From Streptomyces sp. RPA4-2 (GTDB taxonomy: Bacteria > Actinomycetota > Actinomycetes > Streptomycetales > Streptomycetaceae): a DNA stretch of 64,000 nucleotides. Where the stretch lies: positions 7,378,001 to 7,442,000 of the forward strand of contig NZ_CP050975.2 of NCBI RefSeq assembly GCF_012273515.2. Reading direction: 5' to 3'. Numbering within the stretch: position 1 is the first letter of the stretch; the number at the start of each line of letters is the position of its first letter. The position numbers and the translations under genes were made by a program. This document shows positions 42,525 through 52,099 of this stretch, in pieces. The notes below the pieces were generated by a model. The model did not search any database, was not told the DNA's origin, and worked only from the letters and a program-made list of their open reading frames with translations.

Positions 42525-43156
42525 CCGGACATACCGAGGGTGAGCAGATGACGCCGGTCGTCCGCGACGAAGTCGGAGGTCTCGTAACCGGGCCGGATCA
42601 ATTCCGGGTGCGTGTGCAGAAGAATGGAGGTCTCGATTTCTCCCGCGTGCATATCGGTGAGCAACGAGGTCTCCACACCGGCCCGTTCGAGCGCGGCCTC
42701 CCAGTCCTCGGCGGCCGGGAAAAGCGCCATACGCGTACCGCTGCCCGCGGATTCCTGGACGGCATTGCCCAGCACGTAATTCCCGCCGTGTCCGTTGACG
42801 AGTACCAGGGTGTCCACACCCGAGCGGCGGAGCGATTCGGCTATGTCCCGCACCACCGCGTAGAGCGTGACGGCGGAAATACTGACGGTCCCGGGCCACG
42901 CGGCGTGCTCGTGCGAGCAGGAGATCGTCAACGGAGGAAGGAGATGGACCGGATGGGCGGCGGCGATCTCATGGGCGATGGCACAGGCGACCAGCGTGTC
43001 CGTCGCCAACGGAAGGAACGCCCCGTGCTGTTCGAAGCTCCCCACGGGAAGTACCGCGACCTCACGGGCGACACCGGCCCCCCGCTCGCGCACATCCTCC
43101 GTGGTGTCCGCCGGCAACAGGCCGGATACCGTCGAGCGCGTTCCCGAACCACTCAT
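42353..43156 (-). CDS. Creatininase-family amidohydrolase (ArfB-like candidate)
   Basis: 267 residues, ATG 43156, divergent from the GTP cyclohydrolase gene. Metal-site motifs of the creatininase family are complete: VGSFEQHGAFLPLATDT (Glu, His, Asp), VNGHGGN and DMHAGEIETS. In archaea a member of this family (ArfB) hydrolyses the formyl group of the formamidopyrimidine made from GTP. The neighbour encodes a cyclohydrolase variant expected to make exactly that compound, so deformylation is the best hypothesis; MftE-type and creatininase activity cannot be excluded. Its 3' end overlaps the UPF0104 gene by 172 bases. Confidence 0.9.
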   Translation of the reverse strand: MSGSGTRSTVSGLLPADTTEDVRERGAGVAREVAVLPVGSFEQHGAFLPLATDTLVACAIAHEIAAAHPVHLLPPLTISCSHEHAAWPGTVSISAVTLYAVVRDIAESLRRSGVDTLVLVNGHGGNYVLGNAVQESAGSGTRMALFPAAEDWEAALERAGVETSLLTDMHAGEIETSILLHTHPELIRPGYETSDFVADDRRHLLTLGMSGYTESGVIGRPSRASAEKGEELLAGLTEAFGAYFSLLTEKTPPSAGTGPSAVAESRH

Positions 43157-43205
43157 GTTTCACGGCCTTTCGACTCTTCTTTCGACTCTGCTTAGGAACC
43201 AGATC

Positions 43206-43934
43206 ATGACAGATAACTTCGCAGTACTTGCCGGGACCGCGCGCCGCTCTGGTGTCGAACGAGTCGTGATTGCCCCTCTGCCCACGGTGTACGGCTTTTT
43301 CCAGGCGGTCGGCTACCTGGACCACGACCGTGGAGAGGAGCAAGTGGCCCTGGTCCACGGGGAAGTCGGTGATCTCGCCGGCGGTGGAGTGGACGCGACG
43401 AAGGAGGGCGTCCTCACCCGGCTCCATTCGGAGTGCCTCACCGGGGACGCCTTCGGCTCCACGCACTGCGAGTGCGGCGACCAGCTCGCCGCGGCGCTGC
43501 GCGCCATCGTCGCGGAGGGACGCGGCATCCTCGTCTACCTCCGCGGCCACGAGGGCCGCGGCATCGGCCTGCTCGCCAAGCTGCAGGCGATGAAGCTCCA
43601 GTCGGAGGGCCTCGACACCGTGGAGGCGAACGTCGCCCTCGGCCTGCCGGTCGACGCCCGCGACTACCGGGTGGCCGCGGACATCCTGCACGACCTCGGC
43701 GTACGGTCGGTGCGTCTGCTCTCGAACAACCCGCGCAAGCGTGAGTCGCTGCAGCGCAACGGCATCAAGGTGGCCGAGCAGGTTCCGCTGCTGATACCGC
43801 CGTGCGAGGAGAACCTCGGCTACCTGCTCACCAAGCGGGAGCGCCTCGATCACTTCCTGCCTCACCTGGACGGCGGCGACTGGGCGAAGACGATCTTTTG
43901 CGGAACGGCGAAGGCGGCTATCACTGAGGAATGA
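43206..43934 (+). CDS. GTP cyclohydrolase II paralogue with Met at the catalytic Tyr position
   Basis: 242 residues, ATG 43206 eight bases after AGGA. GCH II fold with the zinc cysteines (Cys77, Cys88, Cys90 in HSECLTGDAFGSTHCECGDQ) and YLRGHEGRGIGLLAKLQAMK, where Met129 takes the place of the Tyr105 of E. coli RibA. In S. coelicolor SCO6655, as I recall, the same Tyr-to-Met change makes the enzyme stop at the formamidopyrimidine (FAPy) product. No other rib genes are near, so this is a pathway-specific copy rather than riboflavin RibA. ATGA overlap with the next gene. Confidence 0.92.
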   Translation: MTDNFAVLAGTARRSGVERVVIAPLPTVYGFFQAVGYLDHDRGEEQVALVHGEVGDLAGGGVDATKEGVLTRLHSECLTGDAFGSTHCECGDQLAAALRAIVAEGRGILVYLRGHEGRGIGLLAKLQAMKLQSEGLDTVEANVALGLPVDARDYRVAADILHDLGVRSVRLLSNNPRKRESLQRNGIKVAEQVPLLIPPCEENLGYLLTKRERLDHFLPHLDGGDWAKTIFCGTAKAAITEE

Positions 43935-44917
43935 CAGAAGACGACGCCGGACCGCTGTATCTGTCCCGTGAGCAGGTCGTGGAGCTGCTGGACACCGACA
44001 CGGCGATCGCCTCGCAGCGCGCGGCGTTCACCGCGCTCGGTGACGGCACCGCCGAGCTCCCCGGCAAGATCATGCACCCCAGCCGCTTCGACGACAGCGT
44101 CGTCTTCGCCTACCTGGCGCGGCTGTCCGCGGACACCGGGGCCGTCGCCAAGTTCGGCAGCGTCAACCCGGGCAACGCGGCGGCCGGGCTGCCCACCGTC
44201 CACGCCGTGATCAACGCGCTCGATCCGGTGACCGGCCGGCTCGCGGCGGTCATGGACGGCACGGCGGTCACCACCCTGCGCACCGCCGCCGCCAGCGCCG
44301 TCGCCCTCGACGCGCTCGCCACCGCGGACAGCGCGGAGCTCGGCCTGCTGGGCTCCGGCACCCAGGCGCTCGCCCACGCGCGGGCCGTCGCCCGGGTACG
44401 GGAACTGCGGTCCGTACGGGTGTGGAGCCGGCATCCCGGCCGACGGGCGGACGCGGCCCAGCGGCTCGCCGCCGAACTCGGCGTCGCCGTCGAGGCGGCC
44501 GGCACCGCGCAGGAGGCGGTCGCCGGGGCGTCGATGGTCGCGGCCTGCACGCTCAGCAGCACGCCCGTCGTACGGGGCGAGTGGCTGGAGCCGGGGTGCA
44601 CGGTCGTCAGCGTGGGGTCCTTCGAGCCCACCCGCAGCGAGGTCGACGCCGAGGTGGTCCGGCGGGCCGCGGCGGTGGTCGTCGATGATCCGGTGACGGC
44701 GGCGGAGCACGCCGGACCGGTGGTCGAGGCGCTGGCCAGGGGAATCCTCGCGCCGGACGACCTGATCCCGCTCGGCGGCGTCCTGACCGGCGTCCGTAGC
44801 GCCCGCACCGGCCCGGACGACATCGTCCTCTACAACAGTGTCGGGCTCGGCATCCAGGACGCCGCGGCAGCCTGGGCCGTGATCGACGCGGCCCGTGCCC
44901 GGCGGGCACGGCGGTGA
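43931..44917 (+). CDS. Ornithine cyclodeaminase/mu-crystallin family protein
   Basis: 328 residues, ATG 43931 overlapping the cyclohydrolase stop (ATGA). The Rossmann loop LGLLGSGTQALAHARAVARV follows an N-terminal domain with VVFAYLARLSADTGAVAKFG (Lys of the active site) and VMDGTAVTTLRTAAASAVAL. DLIPLGGVLTG and YNSVGLGIQDAAAAWAV are typical C-terminal segments. It uses NAD(P) to reduce or deaminate an amino/imino acid. Ornithine specificity is not assured. GTGA overlap with the broken oxidoreductase gene behind it. Confidence 0.9.
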   Translation: MTEDDAGPLYLSREQVVELLDTDTAIASQRAAFTALGDGTAELPGKIMHPSRFDDSVVFAYLARLSADTGAVAKFGSVNPGNAAAGLPTVHAVINALDPVTGRLAAVMDGTAVTTLRTAAASAVALDALATADSAELGLLGSGTQALAHARAVARVRELRSVRVWSRHPGRRADAAQRLAAELGVAVEAAGTAQEAVAGASMVAACTLSSTPVVRGEWLEPGCTVVSVGSFEPTRSEVDAEVVRRAAAVVVDDPVTAAEHAGPVVEALARGILAPDDLIPLGGVLTGVRSARTGPDDIVLYNSVGLGIQDAAAAWAVIDAARARRARR

Positions 44918-45306
44918 AGGGTACCGCTCAGGTCGTGGTCATCGGCGGTGGCGTGACCGGCACGAGCATCGCCTGCCACCTGGCCCGCGCGGGCGTACGG
45001 GATCGTCCTGGCCGAGCGTGACGAACCGGCCTCCGGCTCCAGCGCGCGGGCCGCGTCCGGGCGCAGTTCTCCGACGAGCTCGACATCCGGGTGGGCGCCC
45101 GCAGTCCGGAGGCGCTCGCCCGTTCCGGGGAGGAACCCGGCCAGGACATCGGCCCGCACCGGGTCGGCCACCTGTTCCTGCTCTCCACCCCCGAGGAAGT
45201 CGCGGCCGTCGAGGTCGGGGTACGGCCGCGGACCGCGCTCGGAGTGCCCGGCCGCCCGATCGGCCCGTCCGCGGCACGCCGGCTGTCCCCGCTCATCAGC
45301 CCCTGA
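44914..45306 (+). pseudogene. Frameshifted, truncated FAD-dependent oxidoreductase (DadA/sarcosine-oxidase type)
   Basis: GTG 44914 overlaps the previous stop, the same coupling as an intact operon gene. Frame 1 reads AQVVVIGGGVTGTSIACHLA (FAD-binding dinucleotide loop) to about 45000. Then a shift gives IVLAERDEPASGSSARAASG. After a second shift comes FSDELDIRVGARSPEALARS, GEEPGQDIGPHRVGHLFLLS and finally RRLSPLISP before TGA 45304. Only the first third of an oxidoreductase of about 380 residues is left. The order of segments matches the family exactly, so this is decay, not a new protein. Confidence 0.9.
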
Positions 45307-45336
45307 GCGTCGCGTCCGCGGACCGGGTGAGCCGGG

Positions 45337-46563
45337 TCAGTCCTGCACGGCCTCGTGCACGAGCCGCTTCAGCTCGGGGAAGTGCGCGTGGGACCCCGCC
45401 GGGCGTACCTGGGTGAAGAACTGCACGGTCATGTCCCGGTGCGGGTCGACCCAGAAGGTCGTACCGGCCACCCCGCTCCAGCCGAACGCGCCCTCGCTGG
45501 AGGGGGAGCGGGTGATCTCCGGGTCCACCACGACGGAGACGCCGAGGCCGAAGCCGAGGCCCGCGTTGCCGGGCTCGCGGTGCAGCGGGCTGCCGAAGGT
45601 GCGGCGGTCGACGCCTCCCGGAAGGTGGTTGGACGCCATCGTGTCCACCGTCTCCGGCTTCAGCAGCCGGACGCCGTCGAGTTCGCCGCGGCGGCGGAGC
45701 ATCTCCATGAAGCGGTGGTAGTCGTGGGCGGTGGCCACCATGCCGCCGCTCCCGGACAGGAAGCGCGGACGGCCGTGCAGCGGCAGCCCGGCGATCGGGG
45801 TGACCCGCCCCTCGGAGTCCTCCCCGTAGAGCTCGGCGAGCCGCTCGGACTGCTCGTCGGTGACACAGAATCCGGCGTCCGTCATCCCGAGCGGGCGGAA
45901 GATCCGCTCGGCGAGGAAGACGTCGAGGTCCTGGCCGGACACCACCTCGACAAGGCGGCCCAGGACGTTGGTGGAGACCGAGTAGTTCCACTCGGTGCCC
46001 GGCTCGAACTGGAGCGGCAGACCGGCGTACACCTCGCAGGTTCCGGCCAGATCCGCGCCCGGCGCCACCGAGGACTCCAGACCGGCGTCGCGGTAGAGCG
46101 CGTCGACCGGGTGGGAGTGATAGAAACCGAACGTCAGGCCGGAGGTGTGGGTCAACAGGTGCCGGATCGTGAGGGGTTGATCGGCCGGACGGGTCCGCGT
46201 GCCGGCCCCCGACCCGTCGACGTACACCCGGGGTTCGGCGAAGGCCGGCAGGAAACGGGCGACGGGATCGTCCAGGTGGAAGCGTCCCTCTTCCAGGAGC
46301 ATCAGCGCGGCCACCGAGGTGACCGGCTTCGTCATCGAGTAGATCCGCCACAGCGTGTCGGTCTCGACCGGAAGCCCGGCCGCGCGGTCGCGCCATCCGT
46401 GTGCCGCGAGGTGCGCGACCGTGCCGTGCCGGGACACGGCCACCAGACAACCGGGCAGCCTGTGGTCGTCGACCAGGTGGGCGAAGTACTGGTCCAGCCG
46501 GGCCAGCGCCTTGGGATCGAGACCGACCTCATGCGGCTCGACCTCTTGTCGCAGGTGTCCCAT
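45337..46563 (-). CDS. Serine hydrolase of the beta-lactamase/EstB family
   Basis: 408 residues, ATG 46563 after GGAGG. Class C beta-lactamase-like fold: catalytic SxxK in IYSMTKPVTSVAALMLLEEG, the second element YSVSTNVLGRLVEVVSG (Tyr of the YxN position) and the GWSGVAGTTFWVDP loop replacing KTG. These features, with the long HTSGLTFGFYHSHP segment, are those of esterase/transesterase members (EstB, LovD-like) rather than antibiotic-hydrolysing enzymes. No signal peptide, so cytoplasmic. It follows the exporter gene and overlaps its end by 35 bases. Confidence 0.9.
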   Translation of the reverse strand: MGHLRQEVEPHEVGLDPKALARLDQYFAHLVDDHRLPGCLVAVSRHGTVAHLAAHGWRDRAAGLPVETDTLWRIYSMTKPVTSVAALMLLEEGRFHLDDPVARFLPAFAEPRVYVDGSGAGTRTRPADQPLTIRHLLTHTSGLTFGFYHSHPVDALYRDAGLESSVAPGADLAGTCEVYAGLPLQFEPGTEWNYSVSTNVLGRLVEVVSGQDLDVFLAERIFRPLGMTDAGFCVTDEQSERLAELYGEDSEGRVTPIAGLPLHGRPRFLSGSGGMVATAHDYHRFMEMLRRRGELDGVRLLKPETVDTMASNHLPGGVDRRTFGSPLHREPGNAGLGFGLGVSVVVDPEITRSPSSEGAFGWSGVAGTTFWVDPHRDMTVQFFTQVRPAGSHAHFPELKRLVHEAVQD

Positions 46564-48009
46564 CGTTCTCCTCCGCACTGCGGCTCGTGGACTGCCTCGT
46601 GTTCATCGTCCCGTACGGAGTTCCCGCGTTCGCCTCGGGGCAGTCCGGCCGGGGGGTCGGCGCCCCGTCGCGTCCCGGCAGCCGCAGCCCGAGCGGCAGC
46701 CCGGCCACGGCCACGGCCGCGAGAACCGTCAGAGCGGGACCCGTCCGGACACCACCCGCGAGGGGCATCAGCACGGTCGCGGCGGCAACTCCCAGCGTGG
46801 GCCCGACGTTCATGGCCGTCTGTTGGAGAGCGCCCGCCACCCCCGCCGACTCCGCGCGGACGTGCCGCACGACGACCGTCGTCGCGGTGACCATCACCCC
46901 CGCGAAGCCGGCTCCCAGCAGGAGGAATCCGGCGCTGATGGGCACCGCCGTGGACTCCCGGTCGAGCCGCGACAGCAGCAGGACCCCCGCCGCGAGGACG
47001 CACAGCGCGGCCAGAGCCGTCCGGCGTGCCCCGAACCGGCGCATGAGGACGGCCGACGCGGGCGCGCCCAGCACCATCATGACGGCCGCGGGCAGGGCCC
47101 GCAGGCCGGTCTGCAACGGGTCGAGACCCAGTACCTCCTGGAGGAAGCAACTGCCCGCGAACAGCGTGCCGAACATCGCCGCGGAGGCCACCACCAGGAT
47201 GCCCAGCGCCGCGCCGACGGTCGTGGAACCCAGTACCGCGGGCGGCAGCAGCGGGTTCGCGGTACGGCGTTCGTGGCGGACGAACACGGCCGCCACGACC
47301 ACGGCCACCACCAGCCCCGCTGTGCTCTCGGCGGTCCAGCCGGTCCCCGGGACCCCGACCAGTGTGCGGACCAGACAGGCCAGGGCCACCGCGAGCAGGC
47401 AGGCCCCGGGCAGGTCGAGCCGGACCGTCGGCCCGGGGGAGCGTGCCGGTTCCCGGACGGCGAGCGCCGACCCGCCCAGGGCCAGCGCGGGCACGACGTT
47501 GAGGAAGAAGACGGCCCGCCAGCCGAACTGGCCGACCAGCGCCCCGCCGAGGACCGGACCGGCGGCGGCCGCGAGACCGATGGCACTGGTCCGCAGTGCG
47601 ATGGGCCGGCCGATCCGGTCGGGCGGGTAGACGGCACGCAGCATTCCGAGCGTGGCGGGCTGCAGCAGCGCGCCGAAGACCCCCTGGGCGACCCGCAGCC
47701 CGATCACCCATCCGATGCCGGGCGCGAGGCCGATCCCCGCCGACGTCACGCCGAAGCCCAAGGAGCCCACGGCGAAGACCCGCCGGTGACCGAAGCGGTC
47801 CCCGAGCCGCCCCGCGAACACCAACAGGCAGGCCACCGCGATGAGATAGCCGGTACTAGTCCACTGGACCTGCACAAGAGAGGCGCCGAGATCCCGTCGC
47901 AGGGTGGGCTGAGCCACCGTCAGCACGGTGCCGTCCAGGGCGACGATCACGGCTCCGACGACGCTGCTCGTGAGCGTGAGGCGGTGGCGGGCCGTCGCGC
48001 CTGGCCGCT

Positions 48010-48013
<4 letters not shown>
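46529..48013 (-). CDS. MFS drug-type exporter under TetR control
   Basis: 494 residues, ATG 48013 within an ATGA overlap with the TetR stop. Fourteen predicted helices starting LTLTSSVVGAVIVALDGTVL; the helix 1 aspartate and motif A (GRLGDRFGHRRVFAVGSL) are typical of DHA2 exporters, and motif C is near AIGLAAAAGPVLGGALV. The long polar tail (about 460-494) is cytoplasmic. Transcribed after its TetR gene as an autoregulated operon, with the esterase gene behind. Substrate unknown. Confidence 0.9.
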
Positions 48014-49123
<1,110 letters not shown>

Positions 49124-49193
49124 CGCCGGCCGCCGTCCGGGACCCGCGCAGGCAGGCCTCCCCGGGCCGTTCGTGTGAAGAGGGCCGGCGGGA

Positions 49194-49241
49194 GCTCCGC
49201 GCATCCCGGCCGCCCCTGAATCCGGCCGGGGTGCGCGGAGC
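49194..49241 (+). terminator. 18-bp stem terminator after the PPOX gene
   Basis: GCTCCGCGCATCCCGGCC pairs with GGCCGGGGTGCGCGGAGC (one G-U) over a 12-base loop. The stem is among the longest in the window and lies about 70 bases after the PPOX stop. Confidence 0.8.
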
Positions 49242-49850
49242 GGCTGCGTGCGGCCCGCGCCGTCGCGTCGCGCGTTGTTCCGGCCGGTGTTCCGCCGTGT
49301 CGTGCGCTCGGCCCCGGCCCGATGTTCTTGCCGTCCGACGTCGGCTGTCAACCGTATCCCGGCGTGACGTTCACCGGGGAACGCCCAAGTCCCCGGTGTC
49401 GAGGGGCTGTCGGGGTCCTGGACGGCAAGCGGAGGATCATGCCGCGTCACGGCCTGCCGCCGCGTCGTCGTCCACCGCGGCTACAGTGCGCGGAACGCTC
49501 CGGGTGGGCCTCTCCGGGAGGCACACGGCGCGTGGCCCGGGGGTGCTGTCGTGGCCTACGCGGCAGGTCACCGCCCCTCCACGCCTTACCCGGCGGATAT
49601 TACCGACGAGTTGACATTGAAACACCAAAGACCACCGCTATCATCACACCACCTGCGGAACACCTCCTGCGGAGCTACCGTCGGCCGACAACAGTGGCCG
49701 TCGTGCAACCGAAGCAGCGCATCCATGAACGACGACAGGGGCAGAGGACTCTCCCATCCGGAGTCCTCGGTTCGTCCGACACGGTGGTGACGGCGGTCGA
49801 GCGGTCCTTTCTCCACGAAGGTCTCCCCACCGACTTCTGAGAGAGTCCGC
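49242..49850. other. Gene-free stretch with a promoter at its right end
   Basis: No frame has Streptomyces-like codon bias or a recognisable product. Toward 49590-49650 the sequence becomes A/T-rich. At its right end it holds a HrdB-like promoter candidate, TTGAAA (49617-49622), 16 bases, TATCAT (49639-49644), and a ribosome site for the next gene. The rest carries no repeat or hairpin that I could support. Confidence 0.5.
49617..49644 (+). promoter_or_regulatory. HrdB-type promoter for the 49851 gene
   Basis: TTGAAA then 16 bases then TATCAT, inside an A/T-rich island that also contains TTGACA at 49611. The spacing fits a principal-sigma promoter. The transcript would have a leader of about 200 bases. 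Confidence 0.4.
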
Positions 49851-50813
49851 ATGGCGAGAGACCGCTTCACCCCCGATTTCGACCCCGACGGCGGGGACGC
49901 ACTCCTCAGCACCGCACGCCAGGACATCGCCGTCGGCCGCTGGCAGAGCCTGCGCGACCTGCTGAGGGTCACCGGCCCCGCGTGGCCCGTGCGCGGCCAC
50001 CGGATGCGGCTGCTGGCGACCGCCTGCGTGGACAACTCCTCGGTCGAGTCCTGGCTGGCCGCCGAACCCCGCGGCGGCGACGCCCTGGTGCTGCGGGCCG
50101 CGACCGAGGTCGCCAGGGCCTTCCACCTGGCCGGCGCGGCGGGCGGGGGTGCCCCGGTCGAACGGCGTCGCGTCGACCAGGCCGTGATGGCCTGCCTCCA
50201 GGGCGCCGAGGCCTACCCGGACGACCCCACACCCTGGATCTGTCTCATCTCCGTGGCCCGGCTCTATCCCGCCGGGGTGCGCCGTCAGGAACTCGGGCGC
50301 TGGTGGGACGAGTTGCACGCCCGCGATCCGTACAGCGTGGAGGGGCACCTCCAGGTGCTGCACTACTACTCGGCGCGCTGGCACGGGTCGCACGACCTCA
50401 TGTACGACTTCGCGCGGGACGCGGCGGCCGTCGCCCCGCCGGGCTCCGCGCTGCCGGTCCTGCTGCAGGTCGCGCGGGTGGAGGAGTACCGCGCCGTCCT
50501 GGAGGAGGCGAACGGCCGGCGGGACACGCCCGCCGGGTTCGACCGGCACTGGAACCACGACGAAGCCGTCAGCGACGTACGGCGCAGCTGGCAGCGCTGG
50601 CTCACCGCCCGCTCCGAGGGGCCGCCCGCACCCGAGGAGGTGCGGCACTTCAACTACCTCGCGCACGCCGCCTGTTACGCCGGACTCACGGACCTGGCCG
50701 GTCCGATCTTCCGGATGGTCGGGCCGCGCGCCAGCCGCTCTCCGTGGTCCTGCACCGGCGATCCGGAGAAGGAGTTCGTGAAGTGGCGCAAGCGGTCGTC
50801 ACGCGGCGCCTGA
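49851..50813 (+). CDS. Conserved Streptomyces protein of unknown function (helical, TPR-like)
   Basis: 320 residues, ATG 49851 after GAGAGAG. No signal peptide or membrane segment. The sequence is helical with Trp- and His-rich stretches (VARLYPAGVRRQELGRWWDE, HYYSARWHGSHDLMYDFARD). The periodic Ala/Leu pattern suggests tetratricopeptide-like repeats. The tail ends WKWRKRSSRGA-like in basic residues. I do not recognise a named function; codon bias shows it is a real gene. Confidence 0.8.
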   Translation: MARDRFTPDFDPDGGDALLSTARQDIAVGRWQSLRDLLRVTGPAWPVRGHRMRLLATACVDNSSVESWLAAEPRGGDALVLRAATEVARAFHLAGAAGGGAPVERRRVDQAVMACLQGAEAYPDDPTPWICLISVARLYPAGVRRQELGRWWDELHARDPYSVEGHLQVLHYYSARWHGSHDLMYDFARDAAAVAPPGSALPVLLQVARVEEYRAVLEEANGRRDTPAGFDRHWNHDEAVSDVRRSWQRWLTARSEGPPAPEEVRHFNYLAHAACYAGLTDLAGPIFRMVGPRASRSPWSCTGDPEKEFVKWRKRSSRGA

Positions 50814-50942
50814 GCCACTTCACGCGCCCCTGAGGCGTGTCGTCCGGATCGTGCGGCGGGACGCGGAGCGCGCCGGCGCCACCTGACCCGAACGACCGGC
50901 CCCGGCCCACAGCGGGCGACGCGGCCGGGGGCCGGCGCGGAA

Positions 50943-51398
50943 CTACAGGTCGAACTCGTGCGGCGGCAGGTCGAGCGCGAAGCACGCCTCCCGCACCACG
51001 GCCTGCTCGGTCTTGTCGAAGTCGCCGTCGGCGCCGCCGATCACGATGCCGATCTGGATGACGGCCCGTGCCTCGGCGGGCTTCTTCTTGGCCTTGGCGA
51101 TCTCCTGGAGGACGCTGACCTTGCCGAAGGCGAAGTCGGCGGTCAGCTTGTTCAGGTTGTCGTCGAAGCGACGGCGCAGGTCGTCGGCGTCGAAGTTCTG
51201 CAACACCTCGTTCGTGGCGATGAGCTGGGCGACGCGCTGCCGCTCGGACGGATCGACCGACCCGTCCGCCGCGGCGACGAGCGCGCACATCGCCATGCTC
51301 GCGTCGCGGAAGGCACCGCTCTTGAGATCGTTCTTCTTCGCCACGAGCTGGGTCTGCATCGTCGACGCGGACTCCTTGATGCGGTCCCACAGGGCCAT
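50943..51398 (-). CDS. terB: TerB-family tellurite-resistance protein
   Basis: 151 residues, ATG 51398, the usual TerB length. All-helical with the conserved acidic metal-type loops: VAAADGSVDPSERQRVAQLI and IGGADGDFDKTEQAVVREAC. The start MALWDRIKESASTMQTQLVA is typical of actinobacterial TerB. TerB binds divalent metal and acts with TerD-type proteins at the membrane in stress or phage defence; no terD or terC is adjacent. Terminates near a short gap before the convergent neighbour. Confidence 0.9.
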   Translation of the reverse strand: MALWDRIKESASTMQTQLVAKKNDLKSGAFRDASMAMCALVAAADGSVDPSERQRVAQLIATNEVLQNFDADDLRRRFDDNLNKLTADFAFGKVSVLQEIAKAKKKPAEARAVIQIGIVIGGADGDFDKTEQAVVREACFALDLPPHEFDL

Positions 51399-51479
51399 GA
51401 GAACTCCATACGTTGGGAGAGGTCCGGTCCGCCCGCGGGCGGACCGGAAACCTCCTCGGTTTCTACAGCATCGTAGAAA

Positions 51480-52091
51480 CTAGCGGACCGGCGTGGAAGT
51501 TCCGGTGGCGTTCCACTCGGCGATCACCGGATGCCCGTGTTCGGTGGACAGCCGGCTGACGGTTCCCGTCGAGAGCTGGAACAGCCGTCCGGCGTCCGCC
51601 GGGAGCCCCAGCCGACGGGCCGTCAGCACCCGCAGGAAGTGCGCGTGGGCCACCAGGACCACGTCGCCGGGGTGGTCGCGCAGGGCCGCGTCCACGCGGG
51701 ACAGGACCCGGTCCGCGCGTTCCCCCACCTCCTGCGGCGACTCGCCGGGGTGGCCGTCGGGGCCGGGCGGCACCCCGTCCTCCCACAGGACCCAGTCGGG
51801 CCGGGTGCGGTGGATCGCACGCGTGGTGATCCCCTCGTAGCTCCCGTAGTCCCACTCGTGCAGATCGGGGTCGGTCACCGGTCCGGTCAGGCCCGCGAGT
51901 TCCGCGGTCCGTACCGCCCGGTCGAGGGGGCTGGTGAGCACCTGCGCGAAGGACTGCCCGGCGAAGAACGGCGCGAGGGACTTGGCCTGTTCCTCGCCGT
52001 GCTGGGTGAGCGGCAGATCGGTCCAGCTGGTGTGCCGGCCCGTCAGGGTCCACTCGGTCTCGCCGTGGCGGACCAGTATGAGGTCGCCCAT
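51480..52091 (-). CDS. Histidine phosphatase (phosphoglycerate-mutase superfamily)
   Basis: 203 residues, ATG 52091. The phosphatase motif LVRHGETEW holds the nucleophile His. The second His is in VVLVAHAHFLRVLTARRLGL and the Glu in LHEWDYGSYEGITT. The length and the RLSTEHGHPVIAEWN end suit a small-molecule phosphatase rather than glycolytic mutase. It is the last gene of the carbon-metabolism operon, eight bases after gnd, so a sugar-phosphate substrate is likely. Confidence 0.9.
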   Translation of the reverse strand: MGDLILVRHGETEWTLTGRHTSWTDLPLTQHGEEQAKSLAPFFAGQSFAQVLTSPLDRAVRTAELAGLTGPVTDPDLHEWDYGSYEGITTRAIHRTRPDWVLWEDGVPPGPDGHPGESPQEVGERADRVLSRVDAALRDHPGDVVLVAHAHFLRVLTARRLGLPADAGRLFQLSTGTVSRLSTEHGHPVIAEWNATGTSTPVR

Positions 52092-52099
52092 GGCCCGGC

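Noticed and set aside
46529..46563. Overlap of exporter and esterase genes as a frameshifted fusion
   Set aside because: The two genes are in different frames with a good GGAGG site for the esterase; a 35-base overlap is acceptable and neither protein is truncated.
49322..49840. 172-codon frame in the gene-free stretch
   Set aside because: Codon positions are not GC3-biased and the product has no recognisable feature; it runs through the A/T-rich promoter.
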